NCBI GenBank assembly: GCA_030433805.1 | Contig: JARUXA010000010.1 | Location: forward strand, 124,001 to 188,000 | DNA length: 64,000 bases | From: Sphingomonas sp. PsM26 | GTDB taxonomy: Bacteria; Pseudomonadota; Alphaproteobacteria; Sphingomonadales; Sphingomonadaceae | Direction of reading: 5' to 3' | Part shown: piece by piece, positions 36,050 through 45,666 of the stretch | Numbering within the stretch: position 1 is the first letter of the stretch | Layout of the letters: each line of letters begins with the position of its first letter | Made by a program: the position numbers and the translations under genes | The notes under the pieces: model-generated | Told to the model about the DNA's origin: nothing | What the model saw: the letters and a program-made list of their open reading frames with translations, nothing else | Database searches by the model: none

Positions 36050-36679
36050 ATGTCGGACCAGCATTTTTACGAACCACGCGATGGTCACGCGAGCGTTCCC
36101 GGACTCGACCATGATCCGCTCAACGCGATCATCGCGCCGCGTCCGATCGGCTGGATCAGCACGCTCGCCGAGGACGGTACCCGCAACCTCGCGCCGTACA
36201 GCTTCTTCAACCTGTTCAACTATCGCCCGCCGATCATCGGCTTCTCGTCGATGGGATGGAAGGACAGCGCTGCCAACATCGCTGCAACCGGCGAATTCGT
36301 GTGGAACCTCGTCACGCGCGACCTCGGTGATGCGATGAACCGCAGCGCAGCGACGGTCGGCGAAGAGGTGGACGAATTCGACCTTGCCGGCATCGACACC
36401 CTTCCGTCGCGACTGGTCAAGCCACCGCGCGTCGCCGCCAGCCCGGTCGCGTTCGAATGCCGCCACACGCAGACACTGCGGCTCGAGACCAAGGACGGCA
36501 GCGCGCTCGACCAGTGGATGATCCTGGGCGAAGTCGTCGGCATCCACATCGCGCCGGACCTGATCGCGGACGGTGCCTATCAGACCGCGGCGGCGCACCC
36601 GATCCTGCGCGGCGGCGGCCCGGCGGACTATTTCGAGATCGCCGCCGACGCGCTGTTCAAGATGCGGCGGCCGGGGTGA
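36050..36679 (+). CDS. Flavin reductase-like (DIM6/NTAB) protein
   Basis: The ATG at 36050 after GAGG gives 209 residues. The FMN-binding split barrel is recognised from PLNAIIAPRPIGWISTLAEDGTRNLAPYS, GWKDSAANIAATGEFVWNLV and EFDLAGIDTLPSRLVKPPRV. Such proteins bind FMN and reduce flavins or other small molecules; the substrate here is unknown. It stands alone on the plus strand. Confidence 0.88.
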   Translation: MSDQHFYEPRDGHASVPGLDHDPLNAIIAPRPIGWISTLAEDGTRNLAPYSFFNLFNYRPPIIGFSSMGWKDSAANIAATGEFVWNLVTRDLGDAMNRSAATVGEEVDEFDLAGIDTLPSRLVKPPRVAASPVAFECRHTQTLRLETKDGSALDQWMILGEVVGIHIAPDLIADGAYQTAAAHPILRGGGPADYFEIAADALFKMRRPG

Positions 36680-36830
36680 TCGCGGACATGCTCTGTCGGC
36701 CCGGTTTACACAATCGAGCAGACGGTAGACCTAAGTCCTTCATAGTCACGGTTGGTACGGTCCGTGCTTGCGATATTGCGTCGACCCTGGTGTTGCGTCT
36801 CTCGTCGACTTCGCAACAACGGAGATCTTC

Positions 36831-37388
36831 ATGTCGACTGTACGCAAAGCATGGGCCGCAGCCATCGCCGCGACCACCTTCCTGACCACACCCGCTGTCG
36901 CGACCACCGTGGACTTCGCCTATCTGAACGGAAGTGACAGCGTCGCGGCGGGCAGCTTTAGCTATGCCACCGGTGCCGCCGGCGTCCTGAATTATGGCGA
37001 CCTTACCGCGTTTGACCTGTCGATCAGTGGGGTCACCTATCGGCTCGCGGACGTTCAGGCGCTGACCGAATATGTCTATTTCGGGTACGATACCGCAGCC
37101 AATACGTTCGTGACGTCGCCCCTGTTGAGCGGCCCGGCGGGGAGCTTCACCGGCAGCCTCTCGGCATTGAACGCGACCTTCAACCACGGCTTTTTCTTTG
37201 CCCACGTCCCGACCGGAGAATTCACCGAATTCTCGATCCCCGTCACCAAATTCTTCACCTCGGTCACATTCGTGGTGGCAGACCCCCTGCCGGAACCAGC
37301 CACCTGGACGATGATGGTGTTCGGACTGGGGGCAATCGGCGGCGCGATGCGGTACCGGCGCAGCGTCCCGGCCATCGTATCCGGCTGA
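36831..37388 (+). CDS. PEP-CTERM-type sorting domain protein
   Basis: The ATG at 36831, with GGAG seven bases upstream, gives 185 residues. It has an N-terminal signal peptide (AWAAAIAATTFLTTPAVATT), a beta-rich middle with no known motif, and a C-terminal PEPATWTMMVFGLGAIGGAMRYRR. That end is the PEPxxWA-CTERM signal: a Pro-Glu-Pro motif, a membrane helix and an arginine cluster, recognised by the exosortase system for export and surface attachment. The exosortase gene is not in the window. Confidence 0.9.
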   Translation: MSTVRKAWAAAIAATTFLTTPAVATTVDFAYLNGSDSVAAGSFSYATGAAGVLNYGDLTAFDLSISGVTYRLADVQALTEYVYFGYDTAANTFVTSPLLSGPAGSFTGSLSALNATFNHGFFFAHVPTGEFTEFSIPVTKFFTSVTFVVADPLPEPATWTMMVFGLGAIGGAMRYRRSVPAIVSG

Positions 37389-37508
37389 AACACCCCGGCG
37401 ATAAAACCGCCCGCCAGAAACCCATCGATTGTGATCGGGAGCGCCGCCCGAAAGTCTTAAAAGACCGCGCTTGGCCGTTCTACTGTTTGGCTTTATGGCT
37501 TTGCCGCG

Positions 37509-39671
37509 ATGAGTATATCGCTTCCTGCCGTTCAGTTCGGAACGGACATCACCGAATGTGATCGCGAGCCGATCCATATTCCCGGTAGTATCCAGCCACA
37601 TGGCCTGCTGCTGATCGTCGCGGCGGACGATCAGCGGGTGATTGGCGGGGCCGGCCGCCGGCTCGAACCGACGTTCGGGGCGGACTGGCTCGGACAGACG
37701 GTCACCACGTTGCTCGGCGCGGAAGCGGCCGCGTTGCTTGCCGGTGCGGTACGGCCGATGTGCGTGCTCAGCCGGATCGATACGCCCGGGTGGGACGGCA
37801 CCGCGCACCGCGACGGGGATCGCTGGCTGATCGAACTCGAGCCGTCCGAGACGCAGCGTGCGACCGACGTCCTGAGCTGGATCGACGATGTCGGGGTCAG
37901 CTTCGAACGGTCGGGCGGGTTGATCGACCTGTGCGAACGCGCCGCCAAGAGCTTCCGCACGCTGATCGGCTACGACCGCGTGATGATCTACCGGTTCCTC
38001 GACGACGATTCGGGCGTCGTCATTGCCGAGGATGCCGCCGACGACCTCGACAGCTACCTCAACCATCATTTCCCGGCGTCCGATATCCCGCAGCAGGCAC
38101 GCGCGCTCTATCTGCGCAACCGCGTCCGCGTGATCCCCGACGTCTATTATCAGCCCGATCCGATCCGCCCGGCGAGCGAAGCGGGGATCGACATGAGCAA
38201 CAGCGAGTTGCGCAGCGTCTCGCCGATTCACATCCAGTATCTCAAGAACATGGGGGTCGCCGCCTCCGCCTCGGTGTCGATCGTCAAGGACGGGGTGCTG
38301 TGGGGCCTGGTCGCCTGTCACAACATGACACCGCGCCATATCAGCGCGGCGACGCGGCGTTCCGCGGCGCTGGTCGCGGGCGGTCTCGCCCGCCAGATCA
38401 CCGCCAAGGAACAGGCCGACGATTACCGCGAGCGCCTGCGGATCCGCGCCGACGAGGACGTGATCGCCGCGCGCCTGGCCAGCGACGTCGACCCGGCGCA
38501 ACTGTTCAAGGCGGCGGGCGCAGACCTGCGGCGGATGTTCGAGGCCGACGCGTTCGCGGTCATCGACGGCACCACCGCCTATTGCAACGGGGCGTGCCCC
38601 GACGAGGCGCAGATCCGCGAGATCGCAGGCTGGGTCCGGAAAAAGGGCACCGAGCCATTCCACACCGACAGCCTGTCGAGCGAGTTCCCGGCGGCAGCCG
38701 CCTATCGCGATCATGGCAGCGGCGTCCTGGCGATCACCCTGTCGTTCCAGACCCCGACCATGTTGCTGTGGTTCCGCGCGGAGGAAAAGCAGGTCGTCGA
38801 ATGGGCCGGCAACCCGCACAAGGCGGTCAACCTGCAACCCGGCGAGAAGCTGACGCCGCGCGCTTCGTTCGAAGCCTGGACGCAGGTCGTGCACGGCAAG
38901 GCCCGCCGCTGGTCGCAGCCCGAGGTCGAGGCCGCGCGCCGGCTCACCGTGCGGCTGTACGATGCCCGCCAGAACCGCCGGATCCGCGATCTGGCCGACA
39001 GCCTGAGCGTTGCGGTCGCCGACAAGGATCGCCTGATCGCGCAGCAGGAAACCTTGCTGAAGGAGGTCAACCACCGCGTGCAGAACAGCCTGCAGCTGGT
39101 GATGGCGTTTCTCGCCCTGCAGGGCCGCGCCAGCGACGATCCGGCACTCACGGGGCACCTCACCGAGGCGCAGCGCCGCCTGTCCGCGGTCGCGCTGGTG
39201 CATCGGCGGCTGTACACCGACGACAACGTTCAATCGATCGACCTGTCGCGCTACCTGACCGATCTGATCGTCGACCTGAAGGGGTCGATGGGGGACGAAT
39301 GGGCGAACCAGTTCGCGCTCGATCTGGCACCGATCACGATCGCGGCGGATGACGCGGTGCAGGTCGGGCTGGTGCTGGTCGAACTCGTCATCAACGCACA
39401 GAAGTACGCGTACGGCGGTGCGCCGGGGCCGATCTTCGTCAATCTCGAACAGCATCGCGCGCGCTTCCGGATGATCGTCGCCGATGCTGGCCGCGGCAAG
39501 ACCGGCACGCGCAAGGGGTTTGGGACCCGCATGCTCGATTCGATGGTTAGGCGCCTCAACGGTACGCTCGAAGTCTCGGACAACATGCCGGGGGTTCGGA
39601 CCGTGCTGACCGCCCCAATCACGCAGCCGCGCGCTCCCGCGGATGCCATCGTGGAAGACGCATTCCAATGA
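37509..39671 (+). CDS. Bacteriophytochrome histidine kinase
   Basis: A red/far-red photoreceptor of 720 residues. The N-terminal PAS has the biliverdin-linking cysteine in ITECDREPIHIPGSIQPHG. The GAF domain has FPASDIPQQARALYLRNRVRVIPDV and SPIHIQYLKNMGVAASASVS with the conserved histidine. A PHY domain follows (about 310-500). The kinase is of the HisKA_2/HWE type, with LLKEVNHRVQNSLQLVMAFLALQ, then a short ATPase domain. Its TGA overlaps the LOV kinase ATG (ATGA). It has no output domain, so a separate response regulator must receive the signal. Confidence 0.96.
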   Translation: MSISLPAVQFGTDITECDREPIHIPGSIQPHGLLLIVAADDQRVIGGAGRRLEPTFGADWLGQTVTTLLGAEAAALLAGAVRPMCVLSRIDTPGWDGTAHRDGDRWLIELEPSETQRATDVLSWIDDVGVSFERSGGLIDLCERAAKSFRTLIGYDRVMIYRFLDDDSGVVIAEDAADDLDSYLNHHFPASDIPQQARALYLRNRVRVIPDVYYQPDPIRPASEAGIDMSNSELRSVSPIHIQYLKNMGVAASASVSIVKDGVLWGLVACHNMTPRHISAATRRSAALVAGGLARQITAKEQADDYRERLRIRADEDVIAARLASDVDPAQLFKAAGADLRRMFEADAFAVIDGTTAYCNGACPDEAQIREIAGWVRKKGTEPFHTDSLSSEFPAAAAYRDHGSGVLAITLSFQTPTMLLWFRAEEKQVVEWAGNPHKAVNLQPGEKLTPRASFEAWTQVVHGKARRWSQPEVEAARRLTVRLYDARQNRRIRDLADSLSVAVADKDRLIAQQETLLKEVNHRVQNSLQLVMAFLALQGRASDDPALTGHLTEAQRRLSAVALVHRRLYTDDNVQSIDLSRYLTDLIVDLKGSMGDEWANQFALDLAPITIAADDAVQVGLVLVELVINAQKYAYGGAPGPIFVNLEQHRARFRMIVADAGRGKTGTRKGFGTRMLDSMVRRLNGTLEVSDNMPGVRTVLTAPITQPRAPADAIVEDAFQ

Positions 39672-41374
39672 GCACCGAGGAAGCCAAGGGTATCCCGTCG
39701 AATGGTGCGTTCGATCAGCCCGACGATACGCTGATCGGCCGCCCCGGCGAACGCCACTGGAAACAGAGCACGATCACCGACTCGTCGCTCAAGCAGCGCG
39801 GCGGGGTGTTCTACGCGGCCATCGAGATGACGCGGATGCCGATGGTCCTGACCGATCCGCGCCAGGACGACAATCCGATCGTATTCGCGAACAACGCATT
39901 TCTGGATCTGACCGGCTACGATCAGGATCAGGTGCTCGGTCGCAACTGCCGGTTCCTGCAAGGGTCGCAGACCGACCGCGCGGTCGTCGCGCAGCTGCGC
40001 ACCGCGATCGCGGAACGCCGCGCGATCAGCGTCGAACTCCTCAACTACCGTCGCGACGGCTCGCCCTTCTGGAACGGCGTGTTCCTGGGGCCGGTGTACG
40101 ACGACGCGGGCGAGCTGCTGTTTTTCTTCGCGAGCCAGCTCGACGTCAGCCGTCGCAAGGACGCCGAATCCAATGCGTTCCAGAGCCAGAAGATGGAATC
40201 GATCGGCCAGCTGACCGCAGGCCTCGCGCATGATTTCAACAACCTGCTGCAGGTGGTCAACGGCAGCCTCGAACTGATGGCAATGAAGCGCGAGGACCAG
40301 CGCGCGTTCAAACGGTATCACGAAGCCGCGCTCACGGCGGCACAACGCGGCACCAAGCTGACCGCGCAATTGCTGTCGTTCGCGCGCCGCAGCCGGCTTG
40401 AACCGCGTCCCGTCGAGATATCGAGTCTGGTGTCGGAAATCGCCGAGCTCCTCGAATCGACCGTCGGGTCGCGGGTGGATCTCCAGCTCAATCTGCGCCG
40501 CCGTCTTCCCAACATCGAAGTCGACCCGGTGCATTTCGAGACCGCGCTGATCAACGTCGTCACCAACGCACGCGATGCGATCGAGTCGGGCGGGACCATC
40601 ACGATCACGACGTCGCTGAAACCGGTCGCAACGGATGAGATCATCGGCCTCGACGCCGGCAATTATGTCCTGCTCGAGATCGAGGACAATGGCGCGGGCA
40701 TGGCACAAAGCGTGCTCGACCGGGCGGTCGAACCGTTCTTCACGACCAAGCCCAAGGGCGCCGGAACCGGCCTTGGTCTTGCAATGGCGCAGGGGTTCGC
40801 ACAGCAATCGGACGGCGTGCTGACGCTCACCAGCAATGCGGGCGAAGGCACCACCGTCCGCTTCTTCTTCCCGATCGCGCAAGACGAGGCCACGGTGCAG
40901 GCGCTTGCCCCCGATACCACGGGGTTCCGCCCGGAGGAGGTCGACAAGGAGCAACCCCCGGTCATCCTGGTGGTCGAGGACGAAGCGGCGATCGCCTTCC
41001 TCGCGGAAGAGATTCTGACCGACGCTGGCTATAAGGTCTCGGTCGCGAACGATGCGGACGAAGGCCTGCGGCGGTTCGACGAGCTGGAAAAGCAGGGCGG
41101 CGTGGCGCTGGTATTCTCCGACGTGGTGATGCCGGGACCGCGCAACGGGCTCGCGCTTGCGCAAGAGATCCGCGGGCGCAATCCCAAGGTGCCGATCCTG
41201 ATGACCACCGGGTACAACGACGAGATGTCGATCAACGGTCCCCAGCCCGAGGCGCTCGACGTGCTCGGTAAGCCGTATCGTCGCGAAGAACTGGTCAGTC
41301 GCGTCCAGGCGGCGTTGCGGCGGCGCGCCGGGGCTGCGCATCAACGCTCCGATTTCGGACACGCGCAGGCATGA
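39668..41374 (+). CDS. LOV hybrid histidine kinase
   Basis: A blue-light sensor of 568 residues. The LOV domain (about 45-165) has the flavin-binding cysteine in LGRNCRFLQGSQTD, plus IVFANNAFLDLTGY and ELLNYRRDGSPFWNG. The kinase has a HisKA histidine in TAGLAHDFNNLLQVV, an ATPase domain with NVVTNARDAIESG and GTGLGLAMAQG. A C-terminal receiver has LVVEDEAAIAF, the site VFSDVVMPGPRNG and VLGKPYRREEL. Both flanking genes overlap it by four bases, so it is likely made together with the phytochrome. Confidence 0.95.
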   Translation: MSTEEAKGIPSNGAFDQPDDTLIGRPGERHWKQSTITDSSLKQRGGVFYAAIEMTRMPMVLTDPRQDDNPIVFANNAFLDLTGYDQDQVLGRNCRFLQGSQTDRAVVAQLRTAIAERRAISVELLNYRRDGSPFWNGVFLGPVYDDAGELLFFFASQLDVSRRKDAESNAFQSQKMESIGQLTAGLAHDFNNLLQVVNGSLELMAMKREDQRAFKRYHEAALTAAQRGTKLTAQLLSFARRSRLEPRPVEISSLVSEIAELLESTVGSRVDLQLNLRRRLPNIEVDPVHFETALINVVTNARDAIESGGTITITTSLKPVATDEIIGLDAGNYVLLEIEDNGAGMAQSVLDRAVEPFFTTKPKGAGTGLGLAMAQGFAQQSDGVLTLTSNAGEGTTVRFFFPIAQDEATVQALAPDTTGFRPEEVDKEQPPVILVVEDEAAIAFLAEEILTDAGYKVSVANDADEGLRRFDELEKQGGVALVFSDVVMPGPRNGLALAQEIRGRNPKVPILMTTGYNDEMSINGPQPEALDVLGKPYRREELVSRVQAALRRRAGAAHQRSDFGHAQA

Positions 41375-41937
41375 CCGCCGGAACACGGCAGGATCCTGAA
41401 ACACCGTTGCCCGTCGCCAGCCGCTTGCGCACCATGACCCGTGCGGCGCACGACACGGTCGATGCGTCGTTCAGCCGATTCGATCTTGCCGATCGCGATG
41501 ATTACGCGCGCTTCCTCCTGGCCCATGCCAGCGCGACTGCGGCAGTCGAGAACGTGCTGGTGCGCGACGCCACGCTGCCGCAATGGCGGCCGCGGTTGCG
41601 GTTGTTGCTCGATGACCTTGCCGGCCTGGGCCTCGCCCCGCCGCTGCCGCTTGCGTTCGACCCCGGCGACACAGTCGCGGCCCGGCTGGGCGCGCTCTAC
41701 GTGATGGAAGGATCACGCCTGGGCGGTGCCGTGCTTGCCAAGCGTGTGTTTGAAGGCGCACCCGCGGCGTTCCTGTCCGCGCGACACGATCCGGGCGAAT
41801 GGCGTGCATTCCTGCGCACGCTCGACGCGCGCGGCGTCGGGCAGTCGCCGGAATGGCACGACGCCGTCGCGGCGGGCGCATCGGCGTGCTTTGCGCTCTA
41901 TGCCACCGCCTCATCCACCACGCCGGTGCTGCACTAG
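41371..41937 (+). CDS. Biliverdin-producing heme oxygenase
   Basis: The 188-residue protein resembles bacterial heme oxygenases of the BphO type: LRTMTRAAHDTVDASFSRFDL carries the likely proximal histidine, and LYVMEGSRLGGAVLAKRVF is the distal helix with its glycines. It would open heme to biliverdin, the chromophore of the phytochrome encoded two genes upstream. It overlaps the LOV kinase stop (ATGA) and so completes a three-gene operon. Confidence 0.92.
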   Translation: MTAGTRQDPETPLPVASRLRTMTRAAHDTVDASFSRFDLADRDDYARFLLAHASATAAVENVLVRDATLPQWRPRLRLLLDDLAGLGLAPPLPLAFDPGDTVAARLGALYVMEGSRLGGAVLAKRVFEGAPAAFLSARHDPGEWRAFLRTLDARGVGQSPEWHDAVAAGASACFALYATASSTTPVLH

Positions 41938-41953
41938 AACGCGTCGACGTCCG

Positions 41954-41980
41954 CCTGCCCGTTCGTTTCGGGCGGGCAGG
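41954..41980. terminator. Possible terminator after the heme oxygenase gene
   Basis: CCTGCCCG and CGGGCAGG form an 8-bp stem with an 11-base loop, 16 bases after the heme oxygenase stop and before the convergent porin gene. No T-run is present. Confidence 0.5.
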
Positions 41981-42013
41981 AACGCCATCGTGCGAAGTGC
42001 GGAACAGGCCCGC

Positions 42014-43459
42014 TCAGTAATTCCACTGCAACTGGGTGCGGATCACGTCGCCTTCGGCGCGTCCCATCCGCCGCTCGTCACCTTCGCGCCGCTCCATATG
42101 CGCATAGGCAAGCGTCAGCTCGAGCGCGGAAACGGGCTGGAACTCGACCCCGAATTCGACTTCGTTGGTCTCGAGCCGGGGCGCGTTGGTCAGTGCCTTC
42201 CACCCGCCGCGATAATATTGCCAGCGCGCATAGGGCATGAACGGCCCGACCGGCGACCGCCGCACCCGCGCCATCGTCTGGACGTAGCCGCCGTTCAGCG
42301 GGAGCGACCGGATCGCCTGGCGCGACACGTCATATTCGGGGCCACGCCCCCAGTTCCATTCCGCCTGGAAGCCCAGCGGTTGCGGGTAGAGGATCGCGTG
42401 GATCCCGCCGCGCTCCTCGCGATAGACGATGTCGCTCGTCCCGCCGCTGCGGACCTCGGGCTGGATCCCGTTGCGCAACACCGCACCGCCCAGTTCGAGC
42501 ACTTGCCCGTCGAACGCCCCGCCCAGCCCGTCGAGCGCGAACGGCCAGGTCGCCATCGCGACCGTCATCACCCCGTCGTTGGTCTCGGTCCGGTTGATCC
42601 CCTGCCCGTTGAAGACGCCGACGCCGAACGCGCCGTAATTGCCGAACAGCTTCTGCCCGTCATCCTCCAGCCGCTTCCACACCCGCTCAACCTGCGGCGG
42701 GGTGTAATAAGCGATCACGCCGATATCGCGCTCCCCCGGCACCGCGCTGTTGATGCCGTCGCTGCGATCGAGCGTCAGGCGGTTGGACGAGGATTGCATG
42801 TTCTCCCACCCGTACGGCACCTTCGACTGGCCGAAACGCAGCCGGAACCGCTTGTCGCGGTCGAGGAAGGTATCGACATAGGCGTCGCGGAGCTGGACGA
42901 ACCCTTCGCGGCGCTCCCCCCCGGACTGGTTGGCGACGCTGTTGGCAAAATCGGGCTGGAAATAGAAGGATACGCGGTCGCTCAGGTCACCCTGCAGGAT
43001 CAGGCGGATCCGGCGGAAAGTGAAATTGGTGTCGTCGCCGATCCCGCCATCCCCGACCGAGCGTAACCGCGATACGCCGTCGGGCGCGCGCCGGTCGCCG
43101 CTGATGATCTCGTTGAAGCGTAGCTGCGTGTAGCCGCGGACCCCGATCCGGTCGTACCAATGCGGCTTGGCGGGCTTCGCAGCGACCGCGACCGCGACCG
43201 GCGGCTGCTCCACACGCGGTGCGGCTGGTACCGCAGTCGGTGCCGCAGTCGGTGTCGATGCAACCGCGACGCTTGCGGGCGGTGTCGGCGTTGGTCCGGG
43301 TGACGGCTTGCCCTTCTGCGCAGCCTTCATCTCGGCGATCGTCGCCTTGAGTTCGTCGATCTGCGCCTGCAATTCCTGCACCGTCTGCGCCTGCGCGCCT
43401 TCTACGGGGAGGATCGCGAAGACAGCGCCGAACGAGGCGGATAAAAGTCGTCGTTGCAC
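42014..43459 (-). CDS. Phosphate-selective-type outer-membrane porin (OprP/OprO family)
   Basis: A GTG start gives 481 residues with a signal peptide (residues 1-25, ending AQAQ), an N-terminal coiled coil (VQELQAQIDELKATIAEMKAAQ), a proline/alanine-rich linker and then a beta-barrel. The barrel contains IGVRGYTQLRFNEI, FRRIRLILQGDLSDRVSFYFQPDF and RLRFGQSKVPYGWEN, typical of OprP/OprO-like porins. The final residues LQWNY with a terminal aromatic match the outer-membrane insertion signal. Solute specificity is not clear from the sequence. Confidence 0.9.
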   Translation of the reverse strand: MQRRLLSASFGAVFAILPVEGAQAQTVQELQAQIDELKATIAEMKAAQKGKPSPGPTPTPPASVAVASTPTAAPTAVPAAPRVEQPPVAVAVAAKPAKPHWYDRIGVRGYTQLRFNEIISGDRRAPDGVSRLRSVGDGGIGDDTNFTFRRIRLILQGDLSDRVSFYFQPDFANSVANQSGGERREGFVQLRDAYVDTFLDRDKRFRLRFGQSKVPYGWENMQSSSNRLTLDRSDGINSAVPGERDIGVIAYYTPPQVERVWKRLEDDGQKLFGNYGAFGVGVFNGQGINRTETNDGVMTVAMATWPFALDGLGGAFDGQVLELGGAVLRNGIQPEVRSGGTSDIVYREERGGIHAILYPQPLGFQAEWNWGRGPEYDVSRQAIRSLPLNGGYVQTMARVRRSPVGPFMPYARWQYYRGGWKALTNAPRLETNEVEFGVEFQPVSALELTLAYAHMERREGDERRMGRAEGDVIRTQLQWNY

Positions 43460-43885
43460 GGATCATACTCTCGGATCGTCGACGCTGAAGGCAGCACTGC
43501 ACCGCCCCTGATCGTCGCTGCGTCCCCGAACACGGGCCGCCGATCGCCCCGCCATTGCCTCAGGAACAGGACCGCGGCAAGGTCCCGTTGCATCGGCCAA
43601 ATCACGGTGGTTATACGGCCGCACTTCCCCGGAAAACCGTCGATCCTGCGTCATTCCAGACAGCGCGGCAGGTCGGTGCGACGTCATGCCATTGCACCCC
43701 CTGCCGAGCGGTGGCGAACGACCCTCTGCGGCAAATGGCCAAGGCGGAACGGCCAAACGCTTGTTTTACAACGGTATGGCTCTTTCCGGGCCGACGTGGC
43801 GTTATAGCGCGATGCGGCATCGTCCAGTTTCCCCCTTCCCCTGCTCGCGCATATCGGGCCGCGTACCGGTCCGGGCAGGCGGAGA
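43460..43885. other. Gap between porin and cytochrome c genes, no gene seen
   Basis: This 426-base stretch separates the divergent porin and cytochrome c genes and presumably holds both promoters. Short open frames exist but lack ribosome-binding sites and family features. I see no RNA gene and no strong hairpin. GTTATAG at 43800 is a weak -10-like match for the plus-strand operon. Confidence 0.6.
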
Positions 43886-45178
43886 ATGACACGGCACTTC
43901 GCTTCGGGTCGGCGCATTGCGCTGCTCGTCGTGGCAGTCGTCGTTCTGCTGTTCGTCGCATTCCTTATGTTCGCGCATCGCCCCGCGATCGCCGAAATCG
44001 CGCCACCGGCGCGCGGAGCATTTCCGGAAACCGATATCGCGCGCGGGGCCGCGCTGGCGCGGATGGGCAATTGCACGAGTTGCCATACCGCCAAGGGCGG
44101 GCGTCCGTTTGCGGGCGGCGTGCCGATCGCGACGCCGTTCGGCACGCTGCACGGCACCAACATCACCCCCGATCCCGTAACCGGGATCGGCCGCTGGTCC
44201 GAGCCTGCGTTCGCGCGGTCGATGCGGCAGGGCGTCGCGCGCGACGGCAGCCATCTCTACCCGGCGTTCCCCTATGACCATTTCAGCAGCCTGACCGACG
44301 CCGATCTGCACGGGCTGTACGCGTTCCTGATGACGCGCCGTCCGGTCCATCTGGAGCCCCCCGCCAACCGCATGATCCCGCCGCTTGGGTTCCGCCCGTT
44401 GCTTGCGGGATGGAAACTGCTGTTCTTCCGCCCTGCGCGCTTCACCACCGATCCGGGCCACGACGCCTTGTGGAACCGCGGCAAGTATCTCGGCGACGGC
44501 ATCGCGCATTGCGGTGGCTGCCATTCCCCACGCGGCGTTCTCGGCAACGAGAAAACCGACCAGCCCTATGCCGGCGGTTGGGTCGACGGATGGTATGCGC
44601 CGCCGCTCGACGCGACATCGCCCGCGATCCGCGCGTGGACCGCGGACCGGCTGGAGACCTATCTGCGCACCGGATTGAGCACGACGCATGCAGCGGCGGC
44701 CGGGCCGATGGGCGCGGTGGCGCACAACCTCTCGCAAGTCCGCGATCCCGACGTCCGCGCGATCGCGACCTATTATGCCGACCTGATGGCCAAGGCCCCC
44801 GCCGCGCGCCGCGAACCGCCGCTGCCCGACCGTGCGGATGCGGCCGTCCGGGCGCATCCCGAAGGCGCGGCGCTCTACGCGGGTGCCTGCGCGATGTGCC
44901 ACGAACCCGGCGCGCCGATGGTGGTCGCGGGTCGTCCGGTGTTGCCGCTCGGCACGCAATTCCACGAACACACGCCGCGCGACATGATCCAGACGATCCT
45001 GCAAGGCGTGGCACCGCCGGTCGGCGCGCAGGGGCCGTATATGCCCGCTTACGCCAGCACGTTGAGCGACACGCAGGTCGCACAACTCGTCGCCTATCTG
45101 CAGACCCGCCACGGGACGGTCCGCTGGGACGATCTCGAAAAGGAAGTCGCGCGCGCGCGCAAGGAAGGAAAGCCATGA
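43886..45178 (+). CDS. Membrane-anchored triheme cytochrome c
   Basis: The 430-residue protein has an N-terminal membrane anchor (residues 10-30) and three CxxCH heme sites: CTSCH near residue 66, CGGCH near 212 and CAMCH near 338. Such cytochromes accept electrons from periplasmic molybdenum hydroxylases and alcohol or aldehyde dehydrogenases. It overlaps the 2Fe-2S subunit gene by four bases, so it forms the electron-accepting subunit of the complex encoded downstream. Confidence 0.93.
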   Translation: MTRHFASGRRIALLVVAVVVLLFVAFLMFAHRPAIAEIAPPARGAFPETDIARGAALARMGNCTSCHTAKGGRPFAGGVPIATPFGTLHGTNITPDPVTGIGRWSEPAFARSMRQGVARDGSHLYPAFPYDHFSSLTDADLHGLYAFLMTRRPVHLEPPANRMIPPLGFRPLLAGWKLLFFRPARFTTDPGHDALWNRGKYLGDGIAHCGGCHSPRGVLGNEKTDQPYAGGWVDGWYAPPLDATSPAIRAWTADRLETYLRTGLSTTHAAAAGPMGAVAHNLSQVRDPDVRAIATYYADLMAKAPAARREPPLPDRADAAVRAHPEGAALYAGACAMCHEPGAPMVVAGRPVLPLGTQFHEHTPRDMIQTILQGVAPPVGAQGPYMPAYASTLSDTQVAQLVAYLQTRHGTVRWDDLEKEVARARKEGKP

Positions 45179-45666
45179 TCGAACTGTCGGTCAACGGGCG
45201 GACGGAGCGTGTTGACGCGGACGCCTCGACGCCACTCCTGTACGTCTTGCGTGACGACCTTGGGCTGGTCGCGGCGAAGTTCGGCTGCGGCCTCGGCCAG
45301 TGTGGCGCATGTACCGTGCTGGTGGACGATCAGCCGGTGTTCTCCTGCATCACCTCGATCGCGGCGCTGCCGGGGCGGGCGATCACCACGGTCGAGGGGC
45401 TCGGCACACCCGACAAGCCCGGCATCGTCCAGCGCGCGTTCGAAATGGAGCAGGCGGCGCAGTGCGGCTATTGCATCCCCGGCATGATCGCGCGCGCCGA
45501 GGCGCTGCTCCGGCATAGCACGACGCCAAGCGAGGACGAGATGCGCACCGCGATGAGCCCGTCGCTGTGCCGCTGCGGCACGCACATGCGGATCCTGCGC
45601 GCGGTCCGCCGGGCAGCGTCCATGCGCGGCGGCGGTGTCGTCGATCCGGCGGAGCGGGTGGCGTGA
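45175..45666 (+). CDS. 2Fe-2S subunit of molybdenum hydroxylase (IorA-like)
   Basis: The 163-residue protein binds two 2Fe-2S clusters. The plant-ferredoxin-like one is GCGLGQCGACTVLVDD with a later cysteine in FSCITS; the second is QCGYCIPGM with LCRCGTH. This is the small subunit of isoquinoline oxidoreductase or aldehyde oxidase-type enzymes. It overlaps genes on both sides. Confidence 0.95.
   Translation: MIELSVNGRTERVDADASTPLLYVLRDDLGLVAAKFGCGLGQCGACTVLVDDQPVFSCITSIAALPGRAITTVEGLGTPDKPGIVQRAFEMEQAAQCGYCIPGMIARAEALLRHSTTPSEDEMRTAMSPSLCRCGTHMRILRAVRRAASMRGGGVVDPAERVA

Noticed and set aside
43460..43885. Short open frames between porin and cytochrome c genes
   Set aside because: No ribosome-binding sites, signal peptides or family motifs support them.
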